DNA of 40,881 nucleotides, taken from positions 1 through 40,881 of the forward strand of contig MFLU01000004.1 in assembly GCA_001783335.1 (NCBI GenBank), written 5' to 3'. The DNA is from Candidatus Kaiserbacteria bacterium RIFCSPLOWO2_01_FULL_50_24. Its GTDB lineage: Bacteria > Patescibacteriota > Minisyncoccia > Phycocordibacterales > UBA2100. The position numbers and the translations under genes are program-made. Numbering within the stretch: the stretch's first letter is position 1; each line of letters begins with the position of its first letter. Under the pieces are notes generated by a model. The model was not told the origin of the DNA and searched no databases. It saw only the letters and a list, made by a program, of their open reading frames with translations. Of the stretch, positions 25,525-34,449 are shown piece by piece.

Positions 25525-28500
25525 CTACAAACGTTCTACCGTAACTCCATTAGCATCACCGCGTCTCAACTCAGCCGCACTTGTAGCAACAAGTATTTGT
25601 CTTTCAAATTTAGAAATAACGCGAGCCGTTTCATCGTCGGCGCCATAGGTAACGCATATGGTGTCGCGCGGGTGCATTCCCACCTCCCTCCGCGCTGCTT
25701 GCACAGAGCGAATGAACTCGCGCATTATCCCCTCCTCTTTCAATTCTTGTGTAATGGTCGTATCCAAACGCACCTCTCCTTCTTTGAGCGACGTATCCAC
25801 AACAACCTCTTTCACATTCACCTCATCTCGGATTAATTCGAGCAGTCCTTTTTTTGCTTCCAGCTTCCGGCTTCCAGTTTCCAGTTTCCAGAGTGGTTGT
25901 CTCACTTTTATCCCCGCCTTGTCCCGCGCCTCAAGCGCAAGCGAGACAATTTTCCGAACCTCCGCCATGTCCTTTAGGATAGCTTCTAGCTTCCAGCTTT
26001 CAGCTTTCAGATTAGGCCAACTCGCCAGGTGTACACTTTCCTCGTCTTCACTTTCACGCACTGCTTGAAACAAATGCTCTGCAAAGAACGGCATCGCGGG
26101 CGCCATGACACACGAAAGCGTATAGAGCGCATGGCGAAGAGTCGCGAGCGCGTGTTTCTTATCTTCCGTATCTTCTTTAAAGCGCCCCCTACTTCTTCGC
26201 AGATACCACACCGACAGATCGTCAATAAAATCCGCAAGAGGCCGTACTGCGGCGTCCAACGTGTAGTTCTCGTACCCAACAGTCGTGTCGTGTGTGAGTT
26301 CATTTAGCCGCGAGAGAATCCAGCGATCTAACACATGCTCGCTTTTTCGACCACGCGACACACTGTTGTCGTACAGTTTGTAGAACGCGAGTACGTTATT
26401 GAGCCGCGTGATATTTTTTTTCACTATGTCGTCCACTGCGCGCTCGTCAAAGTTTTTGGAATCGCCGGGTGCGTTCACTGTGTACATAAAGTACCGTAGA
26501 GCATCCGCACCGTACTTAGCGAGCATAGGAGCGGGCTCCACGATATTCCCGAGTGACTTGGACATTTTTTTTCCTTTCGCGTCCAACACATGTCCGAGGC
26601 ATATGACGTTTTTAAATGCGTGGCCTATGTCCATGATGCCACCAACGGCATGAAGTGTGTAAAACCATCCGCGTGTTTGGTCAATCGCTTCGCATATAAA
26701 ATCAGCCGGGTATCCGTGCGTTTTTTTGAGCCAACTGAACCACCCCGACTTACTGGGGCTAACCCTCTCGGTGTTGAATGGATAGTGATCCTCGGCCAAC
26801 GGCATCGCGCCGGAGTCAAACCACACATCAAGCACTTCCGGAACGCGACGATATTCGCGTCCGGTTTCATCCGTAAGTACGATTTCGTCAATATAGGGAC
26901 GGTGAAAATCCGGCTCAAAAGTACCGTTGCGCGGAAGAGGTATAAACGCATACTCCCGAACCTCGCTCATCGCCAAAAAATCATCTTCCAATCCCTCTTC
27001 GTGCATCAGATCACTAAGCGTCCGTGCGTTTGCCACATGCGCCATGAGCCACGCGGGTGTATCGTGCATCACAAATAAAATAGTTTTTCCTGTATATGTT
27101 TTTTCAATCTCCACAAGCGCCTCGCCAACACGACGGCGCACCTCTGTGTAGGTCTCCCCGCCTTCCGGCGCCTTAGAGAATTTTTCCAACGGTGAAGCAT
27201 AGAACTTTCGCCACTCGGCAATCGTTTTGCCGTCATACGCGCCCACCTGCACTTCTTTAAGGCGCTCGTCGGTTATTACTTCGGTGTCGGAAAGGCCGAA
27301 TACTTTTTGTGCAATACGTGCGGTTTCCTGCGTACGCAAGAGCGGAGATGTAAATATGAGATCTATGCTGGCGCGCGCTTTTAGTACCGCGAGGTTTTCC
27401 TCCGCGCTTTTTCTTCCTCTCTCTGTCAGTGTGTTCTCTGGGTCGCCCATGCAGTCAAATGTATCGCCAAGATTTTTTTGCGCTTCGCCGTGGCGCATTA
27501 AGAAGTACCTGTTTCCCGAGGTCTTCGCGCGCGCCACAAGCTCTTCGCGCGAGCCGATAACCATTCTTGAGCCGTCTTTTGCTTCCCAAATGGGAAGCGG
27601 CGTGCCCCAAAAACGCGAACGGCTTATTGCCCAATCTTTGAGTTCACGCAGCCATTCACCAAAACGTCCGTCGCGTATATGCTCCGGCTCCCAGTGAATG
27701 GTTTTGTTTTCACGAATAAGATCGTTCTTTATGCGCGACATCGCGATATACCACGAATCGCGCGCATAGTAGATAACGGGCTTTTTGCATCGCCAGCAAA
27801 ACGGATAGGTGTGATGAATTGTTTCGTGCTTGTACAAAAGTCCGCGACTTTCCAAATCCACGATTATTTCTTTATCCGCGTCCTTCACGAACTTTCCCGC
27901 AAGCGCTCCTACGCCGTCAATAAACGTCCCATCCTCACGTACGAGGTGATGCTTCGGCAATCCGACTTTCGTCCCCAACTCAAAATCGTCCGCACCGTAC
28001 ATAGCCGCCGTGTGGACAATTCCCGTGCCGTCTCCGGTAGAAACAAAATCCGCCACGTATACTTTGTACGCGTTTTTGAGTTTAGGTTTTTCTGATTCCG
28101 GCAACAATTCGGCGAGATACGAAAACAGTGGTTCGTATTCGAGCCCGACCAAGTCGTTCCCCAGAAACTCCGACTTGGGAGTTGAACTCCCAAGTACGTT
28201 GGCTCGCTCCTTCGCAATGATGAGGTATCCCAAATCCGTCCGAACGCTCACGTATGTAACATTCGCCCTCACTGCAAGCGCAACGTTCCCTGGTAATGTC
28301 CACGGCGTCGTCGTCCATGCGAGCAAAAATACATCTCCAGATAAACCGATTTTCTCGGAATTTTTGATTTTAAACTTCACATAAACGGAAGGGTCGGACA
28401 CGTCGTCCTCGTATCCCTGCGCCACTTCGTGCGAAGAAAGAGCGGTTTCGCACCGAGGACACCACGGCACCACCTTGTAGTCCTTATAGAGAAGCTCGCG

Positions 28501-28998
28501 TTTTTCTGCGTGTTTTAAAATCGCCCATACCGATTCTATGTAGTCGTTATCAAACGTGAAGTAGGTGTCGTCGTGGTCCACCCAAAAGCCGATGCGTTCA
28601 GTGAATTGTTTCCATTCATCTATATACCTAAGAACGCTCTCCTTGCACTTTTTATTGAACTTCGCGATGCCGTACGCCTCAATATCTTTTTTACTTTTAA
28701 AACCAAGCTCTTTTTCCACTTCAAGCTCTACGGGAAGTCCGTGCGTGTCCCAGCCGGCCTTGCGACGCACATGATAGCCCTGCATCGTGCGAAAACGCGG
28801 AATCGCATCCTTGAACGCGCGCGTTTCCAAATGGTGAATACCGGGCCTGCCGTTTGCTGTCGGCGGACCTTCGTAGAAAATAAATTCGCCCTTCAGCGAT
28901 GGCTTCGTGAGCGTTTTCTTGAAAATGTCCTTCTTGCGCCAAAATTCAAGTATTGACTCTTCGCGCTTGGCGACTTCCGATTTCTCAATATCAGCCAT
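25525..28998 (-). CDS. ileS: Isoleucyl-tRNA synthetase with inserted histidine phosphatase domain
   Basis: 1157 aa; [37 protein letters not shown]; insertion NRYFLMRHGEAQKN...SPLLRTQETA...FVMHDTPAW at about residues 495-695. Confidence 0.95.
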   Translation of the reverse strand: MADIEKSEVAKREESILEFWRKKDIFKKTLTKPSLKGEFIFYEGPPTANGRPGIHHLETRAFKDAIPRFRTMQGYHVRRKAGWDTHGLPVELEVEKELGFKSKKDIEAYGIAKFNKKCKESVLRYIDEWKQFTERIGFWVDHDDTYFTFDNDYIESVWAILKHAEKRELLYKDYKVVPWCPRCETALSSHEVAQGYEDDVSDPSVYVKFKIKNSEKIGLSGDVFLLAWTTTPWTLPGNVALAVRANVTYVSVRTDLGYLIIAKERANVLGSSTPKSEFLGNDLVGLEYEPLFSYLAELLPESEKPKLKNAYKVYVADFVSTGDGTGIVHTAAMYGADDFELGTKVGLPKHHLVREDGTFIDGVGALAGKFVKDADKEIIVDLESRGLLYKHETIHHTYPFCWRCKKPVIYYARDSWYIAMSRIKNDLIRENKTIHWEPEHIRDGRFGEWLRELKDWAISRSRFWGTPLPIWEAKDGSRMVIGSREELVARAKTSGNRYFLMRHGEAQKNLGDTFDCMGDPENTLTERGRKSAEENLAVLKARASIDLIFTSPLLRTQETARIAQKVFGLSDTEVITDERLKEVQVGAYDGKTIAEWRKFYASPLEKFSKAPEGGETYTEVRRRVGEALVEIEKTYTGKTILFVMHDTPAWLMAHVANARTLSDLMHEEGLEDDFLAMSEVREYAFIPLPRNGTFEPDFHRPYIDEIVLTDETGREYRRVPEVLDVWFDSGAMPLAEDHYPFNTERVSPSKSGWFSWLKKTHGYPADFICEAIDQTRGWFYTLHAVGGIMDIGHAFKNVICLGHVLDAKGKKMSKSLGNIVEPAPMLAKYGADALRYFMYTVNAPGDSKNFDERAVDDIVKKNITRLNNVLAFYKLYDNSVSRGRKSEHVLDRWILSRLNELTHDTTVGYENYTLDAAVRPLADFIDDLSVWYLRRSRGRFKEDTEDKKHALATLRHALYTLSCVMAPAMPFFAEHLFQAVRESEDEESVHLASWPNLKAESWKLEAILKDMAEVRKIVSLALEARDKAGIKVRQPLWKLETGSRKLEAKKGLLELIRDEVNVKEVVVDTSLKEGEVRLDTTITQELKEEGIMREFIRSVQAARREVGMHPRDTICVTYGADDETARVISKFERQILVATSAAELRRGDANGVTVERL
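25855..25893. repeat. 7-bp-period array inside ileS (1)
   Basis: ccagctt|ccggctt|ccagttt|ccagttt|ccagagt; encodes LWKLETGSRKLEA. Confidence 0.8.
25980..26012. repeat. 7-bp-period array inside ileS (2)
   Basis: ctagctt|ccagctt|tcagctt|tcagatt; encodes NLKAESWKLEA. Confidence 0.75.
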
Positions 28999-29089
28999 GC
29001 ACTATATCGTAGCAAAAAAGCGCCTCATTCACATGTTCGACTCGCTAGATACGAAAGCAACGTGGATATATTCGGATTTTTCCCTACTT

Positions 29090-29449
29090 TCACTTCTTAT
29101 ACTTTTTTAACAACTGACTCAGCAACGCCAGGAGTGGAACTCGCCAATCGTGTTCGAGTTGAGAACGCACGAGGTTCATTAATATTTTATCCTGTTCCGA
29201 GAGCTTTTTCTTCTCTAACTCGTAAATTATGTTGAGGATTTCCAAGTCCGTATCGGTTGATAGTATGTACTTCTTTTTGTCCGCTGGTTTTACCACCGCA
29301 CTCCGTGTCAGTTTTCTTCTGCGGGCCTGTAAAATTGCGAGGTACTCTTTATCATTTTGTGTTGCCTTTCGAAGCGCCCCTCCCCTCAAACCTTGCTGAT
29401 AATAAAAATCCTCTATTGCTTGTAGAGACCGCTTCTTCTTGTGTGCCAT
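29090..29449 (-). CDS. Hypothetical protein
   Basis: 119 aa, highly charged, Lys-rich. Confidence 0.6.
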   Translation of the reverse strand: MAHKKKRSLQAIEDFYYQQGLRGGALRKATQNDKEYLAILQARRRKLTRSAVVKPADKKKYILSTDTDLEILNIIYELEKKKLSEQDKILMNLVRSQLEHDWRVPLLALLSQLLKKYKK

Positions 29450-29536
29450 GGGGTTAGATTATATTCTTTCCGGTGTCGGAATATAGGGCTATTATACAAC
29501 AAGTTGTACAACAAAATGTACAAAAAAGAAAAACAA

Positions 29537-29574
29537 GCCCCCTACAACAATTCCATGGAATTGTTGTAGGGGGC
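29537..29574. repeat. 38-bp perfect palindrome
   Basis: GCCCCCTACAACAATTCCATGGAATTGTTGTAGGGGGC, no loop. Confidence 0.9.
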
Positions 29575-29596
29575 GTTCGCAAAAAGGCCGCCCACA

Positions 29597-30352
29597 TCAT
29601 TCTGGCCGCTTGTTTTTTCTATTCGCCTCGTCCATCGTCCTTATAAGCTCTTCCGCCATCGGCTTCCTTCCGTCCTTTTCCGCCTGTCGCATGAGTACGC
29701 ACACAGGACAGCCGTCATCGAGGTGGCCGGTGCCACCAATCACATGGGCCATGCCGCCTTCAAGCTCATCAACCGACACTTCCGTGTCAGCCATTTCCGG
29801 AGCTACTATTTCTTGGAATACGAGTCGGGGGTCGAGCACGGGGAATGCATTTTGCATTCGTGCAAGGTCGCGCGCGGAAGGGTTTGGCATCCCGAGAGTG
29901 TCTAGCGAGACAATGCGCCATGCGCCGCCCATTCTCGCCAATCTAGTGACGACAATATCGCCTAGATTAATAGACGTTTCCGGTTTTTCTTCGATACGAA
30001 ACCGATCGCCGCTTCGTACGCTATCAGCATCAAAATATTTTCTGTGGAGCTTTTTTACTTGAAAAAAATCAAAACGATTGTGCGCTGCGATTTCGTCCAA
30101 TAAGGCAAGCTCCTCTTCTCCGAGGCTGTGCGGATTCAGTCCGCGGTATCGAATAAGCGGTATCTGGCCATCGGTAAAACGAAAGTCAAACAAAAACCAA
30201 TCAGCAAAATACGGCGATGCGTGTGGCGGCATAGGAGCGGTTGGCTCTCCCATAAACTCCGCCATGGCCCGGATGACTTCCGTACCGAACATCCACGCCC
30301 GTTCAGGATTGAGATAGTGTTCAATGATGCGCTCGATAAGTGCTCGCTCCAT
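29597..30352 (-). CDS. Hypothetical protein with CPVC motif
   Basis: 251 aa; ...IGGTGHLDDGCPVCVLMRQAEKDG. Confidence 0.7.
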   Translation of the reverse strand: MERALIERIIEHYLNPERAWMFGTEVIRAMAEFMGEPTAPMPPHASPYFADWFLFDFRFTDGQIPLIRYRGLNPHSLGEEELALLDEIAAHNRFDFFQVKKLHRKYFDADSVRSGDRFRIEEKPETSINLGDIVVTRLARMGGAWRIVSLDTLGMPNPSARDLARMQNAFPVLDPRLVFQEIVAPEMADTEVSVDELEGGMAHVIGGTGHLDDGCPVCVLMRQAEKDGRKPMAEELIRTMDEANRKNKRPE

Positions 30353-30358
30353 AAGTAG

Positions 30359-32023
30359 TTACATCTTATCCGGTGATGGAATCCCCAAAAGCCACAATCC
30401 GTTTTTGAGTGTCGCGCGCACGGCATCAGTCAGCGCCACCTTGTGCGGCGCTTCCGGAGAACCATCCACTATCTGCTCGTTGGCGTACCATCGGTTGAAC
30501 GCGCCAGCGAGTGTGAGAATGTATGTGGTCACATGGCGCGACTCGCGCTCGCGCGCGGCTCGCTCCACAACTTCCGGAAAGCGGTGCAGTAAGCGTGCGA
30601 GCTCCTGCGGCTCTGCGTTTTCGTTCACCTTCGCCTCAACACCTTCCGCTTTCGCCTTTTCCACAACAGCACACGCCCGCGCATGCGCGTATTGCAGATA
30701 CGGCCCCGAATCGCCCTCAAGTGAGAGCGCCTGCTCTCGATTGAAAATAATGTCTTTCCTCGCCTGCTGTTTCAACACCTGATACTTCACCGCCGCGACA
30801 GCGACCTGTTCTGCGAGCGTATCCGTATCCTCCGCGCGGCTTTCTTTCGCGCGCGAACGCGCGACTTCCGTGAGTTCGGCAAGTAAAGACTCACCAGTGA
30901 CGACATTCCCCTTTCGCGACGACATCTTTCCCTCTGCAAACCGCATCATGCCGTGAGATACATGCTCAAACTGCCCCTGCCATTCGGGATGCACAAGCTC
31001 TAGTGCTTTTAGCACAACGGAAAAGTAGTCGTTCTGCTCGCTCGCGGTAACAGTGATAGATGTATCAAACGGTGCTTTTTCTTTTTTTGCCTCGGCAAGC
31101 CCGAGGTCTTTTGCCTCGTACGTCGGAAGTCCCTGCGACGTGATGAATACGCGCGTATGGAGTCCGAACTTCTCGCCACGAAACACCGTGGCGCCTTCGC
31201 TGTCATCAAATACTTCCGGGTGAGCACGCACCAGTGTAACGCCGAGCGGTCCCGTCTCGCTTTCAAAAAAATAGTGGTCAAACTTTGTACCGAGCGTTTT
31301 ATAGAGCGTCTCAAAATGTTCGAGCGACTCCGCGCGCCCATCTTTGTATAGAGTGTTTATTTTCTCGTCGCTTTTCTCATACACCAGTTTATTCACCGCA
31401 CCAATTGCTTCTTTGTTGCTTTCATACTGCTCACTGCCGTATACATACGCCTCTCCCCAGCTCGCCTCCGTTTTTTGTAATTTTCCCCAAATCGTTTTTG
31501 CAACATGGAGTCCCACATCGCCCTGATAATTCGCACGCAAAACGTTCGTGCCGGAAAACTCCAAAAGACGCGCGAGCGATTCGCCGATTGCGTTACTCAT
31601 TAAATGCCCTATATGAAATTCTTTGAACGGGTTCGGGTCAGTGTACTCCACCATTATCTTTTTCCCACCGTTTATCTTGTTCGCACCCCATTTTTCCTCG
31701 GCATTATCGGCACGCGCTCTTTCTATTGAATCAGCAAGTGCCTGCGGCAAAAGAAAAAAGTTTATGAATCCAGCGCCCGCGACCTCTATCTTTTCGACGC
31801 CGTCTATGGCACCTAGACCCGCAACAACTTTTTCCGCGAGTTCGCGCGGTGACATGCCAGCCCCCTTTGCATACTTCAGCGCGACACCTGTTGCATAGTC
31901 GCCGTGCGCAAAATCAGCAGTATGCTCAAGCGGCACGTCTTCTTTAGTAAGAGAAACGCCCACCCTACCCAGCGCGGAAGAGAGCGCGTTTCGTATTGCG
32001 TCCCGAACATCCATACAGACCAT
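30359..32023 (-). CDS. argS: Arginyl-tRNA synthetase
   Basis: 554 aa; VEYTDPNPFKEFHIGHLMSNAIGESLARLLEFSGTNVLRANYQGDVG; GKMSSRKGNVVT. Confidence 0.96.
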   Translation of the reverse strand: MVCMDVRDAIRNALSSALGRVGVSLTKEDVPLEHTADFAHGDYATGVALKYAKGAGMSPRELAEKVVAGLGAIDGVEKIEVAGAGFINFFLLPQALADSIERARADNAEEKWGANKINGGKKIMVEYTDPNPFKEFHIGHLMSNAIGESLARLLEFSGTNVLRANYQGDVGLHVAKTIWGKLQKTEASWGEAYVYGSEQYESNKEAIGAVNKLVYEKSDEKINTLYKDGRAESLEHFETLYKTLGTKFDHYFFESETGPLGVTLVRAHPEVFDDSEGATVFRGEKFGLHTRVFITSQGLPTYEAKDLGLAEAKKEKAPFDTSITVTASEQNDYFSVVLKALELVHPEWQGQFEHVSHGMMRFAEGKMSSRKGNVVTGESLLAELTEVARSRAKESRAEDTDTLAEQVAVAAVKYQVLKQQARKDIIFNREQALSLEGDSGPYLQYAHARACAVVEKAKAEGVEAKVNENAEPQELARLLHRFPEVVERAARERESRHVTTYILTLAGAFNRWYANEQIVDGSPEAPHKVALTDAVRATLKNGLWLLGIPSPDKM

Positions 32024-32046
32024 TCTACCCCGCTTTGAGCTGAATA

Positions 32047-32304
32047 TCAGTCGTACAGTTCGGAGTGTGTTCCAATGTTGATGAAAACAACTTCCGTTTC
32101 CATTTCTTTAAAAATCGCCCGGTAGTCGCCTGTTACGTTGATACTTCGACATCCGGGAAAAATCTTGCTGACAGAATGATTGTTGAGGAGTGGATGAAAT
32201 TTATCAACAACAAACAAACGAAGTCTCTCATCTGCGCGATACTTAATCGCGATATGTAGCTTGCGATACTTCTTTTTGTAGCGCGTCGAGAACTGTAAGC
32301 GCAT
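32047..32304 (-). CDS. RelE/YafQ-like mRNA interferase toxin
   Basis: 85 aa; FSTRYKKKYRKL..., CRSINVTGDYRAIFKEM...VFINIGTHSELY; paired with upstream antitoxin ORF. Confidence 0.8.
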   Translation of the reverse strand: MRLQFSTRYKKKYRKLHIAIKYRADERLRLFVVDKFHPLLNNHSVSKIFPGCRSINVTGDYRAIFKEMETEVVFINIGTHSELYD

Positions 32305-32308
32305 AAAC

Positions 32309-32584
32309 CTAACTGTTCAGCCACTTGATCGCATCTTCGACGTTGGAAAACGCGGGAGAGAGGTTGCGTCCTTTCTCGATGTCTCGAAGGTCAGCCCGAA
32401 TTTCCCTCGCCGTTTTTGCATTGAACTTCTCCTCGACATGAATACCTACATTAAATTTCCCCTCGGCATACGCCTTCGTCGCGAGTTTTAACATTGACGC
32501 GAATGGCACACCCTCGCGCTTCGCGCGGCGCATCGCCGCTTTCTTAATGACTGGATCAACTCTGAATACTACTTGGGTGGTCAT
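32309..32584 (-). CDS. RelB/DinJ-like antitoxin
   Basis: 91 aa; MTTQVVFRVDPVIKKAAMRRAKREGVPFASMLKLATKAYAEGKF. Confidence 0.8.
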   Translation of the reverse strand: MTTQVVFRVDPVIKKAAMRRAKREGVPFASMLKLATKAYAEGKFNVGIHVEEKFNAKTAREIRADLRDIEKGRNLSPAFSNVEDAIKWLNS

Positions 32585-32597
32585 GTATATAGCTTAC

Positions 32598-32616
32598 ACA
32601 TAGCCATAAGCTATGT
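32598..32616. promoter_or_regulatory. Candidate TA operator palindrome ACATAGC-cataa-GCTATGT
   Basis: 7-bp arms 14 nt upstream of the antitoxin start. Confidence 0.5.
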
Positions 32617-32619
32617 CAA

Positions 32620-32689
32620 GCCCCCACACCTATTATAGCGAGGACGCTTCGTGTCGCACTTCGTGCATCGCCATAATAGGTGTGGGGGC
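32620..32689. repeat. Foldback GCCCCCACACCTATTAT...ATAATAGGTGTGGGGGC
   Basis: 17-bp perfect arms. Confidence 0.85.
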
Positions 32690-32700
32690 AAGCCTTCTTC

Positions 32701-33120
32701 TCACTCCGCATCAATCCCCATCGAGCGCGCGGTGCCGGCGATGACCTTCTTCGCCTGGCTTATGTCGCCGGCATTCATGTCTTCCATTTTGTCCTCCGCA
32801 ATTTCCTGCAGTTGTTGTTTGGTGAGTTTGCCGACCTTGTTCTGCGGTTTGTCCGAACCCTTTTCAAGACCGAGCTTTTTTAGAATGAGACGCGACGCAG
32901 GCGGCTTTTTTACAATAAAAGTAAACGAACGATCTTTGTAGACCGTCATGAGGACGGGAACGATATTGCCGGCCATGGGTCGCGTCTGATCATTGAACTG
33001 CTTCACAAACTCGCCGATATTCACTCCCGCAGGCCCCAAGGCGGTACCCACCGGAGGCGCAGGCGTCGCCGCTCCTGCGGCTATCTGTAGTTTGATTATT
33101 TTTGTGATTTCTTTTGCCAT
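32701..33120 (-). CDS. rplK: 50S ribosomal protein L11
   Basis: 139 aa; [38 protein letters not shown]. Confidence 0.97.
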   Translation of the reverse strand: MAKEITKIIKLQIAAGAATPAPPVGTALGPAGVNIGEFVKQFNDQTRPMAGNIVPVLMTVYKDRSFTFIVKKPPASRLILKKLGLEKGSDKPQNKVGKLTKQQLQEIAEDKMEDMNAGDISQAKKVIAGTARSMGIDAE

Positions 33121-33125
33121 GTCTT

Positions 33126-33162
33126 AGATTTAATTACTGAGCGAAGCGAGGTTAGTAAATCT
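33126..33162 (-). promoter_or_regulatory. AGATTT...AAATCT hairpin upstream of rplK
   Basis: AGATTTAATTACT-gagcgaagcgag-GTTAGTAAATCT, 5 nt from the start codon. Confidence 0.5.
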
Positions 33163-33167
33163 TAGAT

Positions 33168-33264
33168 CCAGCACCTTTTGTGCTTCTTATGCTGTGTGAA
33201 ATCGGATAATACTTCAATTTCATACTTGAGGCAATGTGATTTGTCGGGTGAGAAAAGGTGCTGG
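33168..33264. repeat. Foldback CCAGCACCTTTT...AAAAGGTGCTGG
   Basis: 12-bp perfect arms. Confidence 0.7.
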
Positions 33265-33303
33265 GTAGTGAAAAATATACTCACTTCGTTCGTTATTTTT
33301 CTA

Positions 33304-33849
33304 CTACACGCGTTGTACCTGATCCGCCTCCAACTCCACCGGAGTCTCGCGACCAAACATCGGAACCAATACCTTAACTTTTCCGCGGTCTTCGTCAACT
33401 TCGCCAACCTTTCCTTCCAAATCCTTGAACGGACCGTCAATTATTGTGACCGCGTCGTCCACAGCAAGGTCAATCGCGTGGCGCACCACATCTCCGGAAA
33501 CACGTTGTAGAATTTTATCCACCTCCCCTTGTTCAAGCGGAACCGCCTGATTCGCTGTGCCGACGAAGCCCGTAACCTGTGGCGTATTTCGAACGACGCT
33601 CCATGCATCGTCGGTCGCTATCATTTCCACCAAGACGTAGCCGGGAAATGTTTTCTCGCGCGCTTCTGTCTTGCGGCCACCTTTTATTTTTATTTTCTTT
33701 TCCGTCGGCACAACCACATTGAATATTTTGTCTTGCACACCAAACGACTCCACGCGCTGGCGCAGGTTTCGCGCAACGGCATCCTCATAGCCGGAGTATG
33801 TGTGTATTGCGTACCACTGACGCTCGGAGCCGTATGTTTGTTTTGCCAT
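33304..33849 (-). CDS. nusG: Transcription termination/antitermination protein NusG
   Basis: MAKQTYGSERQWYAIHTYSGYEDAVARNLRQRVES...PGYVLVEM...; start at MAKQ; the longer ORF reads through the upstream repeat. Confidence 0.96.
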   Translation of the reverse strand: MAKQTYGSERQWYAIHTYSGYEDAVARNLRQRVESFGVQDKIFNVVVPTEKKIKIKGGRKTEAREKTFPGYVLVEMIATDDAWSVVRNTPQVTGFVGTANQAVPLEQGEVDKILQRVSGDVVRHAIDLAVDDAVTIIDGPFKDLEGKVGEVDEDRGKVKVLVPMFGRETPVELEADQVQRV

Positions 33850-33852
33850 CTT

Positions 33853-33946
33853 AGATTTGATTAACGAACGTAGTGAGTTTAGCAAATCTTAGACCCCGTG
33901 AAATCGCCGCGAAGCGGCGAGCGCCAAAGGCGCATTTCACTGAAGT
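33853..33946 (-). promoter_or_regulatory. Leader module copy 3 upstream of nusG
   Basis: Near-identical to 14815-14908 (only a few substitutions). Confidence 0.65.
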
Positions 33947-33998
33947 TAAGTGCGACTAATTCACTTTGTTCATGCGTTTTTACTAAAAAGCTCTTACA

Positions 33999-34316
33999 TT
34001 ATTCTTCCGGAACGATTTGAAGCGTTGGGCCCCCCTCTATCGTCACCTCTCCACTCACCGGATCCGTTATGGTTATCTCCGGACCTGGAAGCGCCCCCGG
34101 CAACAACTGCACGTCGGTCTGTGGCGGCAAACTTTCGGGCAGTATGCCGAGCGCCGTTTCAAGACCAGAAGTAAACAAGAAATCAAAGAGTCCAAGATAT
34201 GCCGCTACAAAAAGAGAAATGGCGATTACGAGCGTCGTGTATATAACGGTCTGCATTTGCGTCGGCCATGCCACGTGTCGTAACTCTCCGCGTGTGTCTT
34301 TGATGTACTGCCACAT
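33999..34316 (-). CDS. secE: Preprotein translocase subunit SecE (C-terminal extension)
   Basis: 105 aa; YIKDTRGELRHVAWPTQMQTVIYTTLVIAISLFVAAYLGLFDFLF; upstream of nusG. Confidence 0.9.
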   Translation of the reverse strand: MWQYIKDTRGELRHVAWPTQMQTVIYTTLVIAISLFVAAYLGLFDFLFTSGLETALGILPESLPPQTDVQLLPGALPGPEITITDPVSGEVTIEGGPTLQIVPEE

Positions 34317-34388
34317 AAATTAGCTTATAGGTGTTAGCTGCTAGCTTCTAGGAAATGCGGAGAAAGTTAAAAATGGATTCTCCTAATC

Positions 34389-34409
34389 AAAAACCCCTCT
34401 CGGGGCTTA
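34389..34409 (-). terminator. Probable intrinsic terminator
   Basis: Minus strand AGCCCCGAGAGGGGTTTTTG. Confidence 0.65.
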
Positions 34410-34449
34410 CCTTTTAATAGTATATCCGACCACAAAAAAGTCAAGAGGA

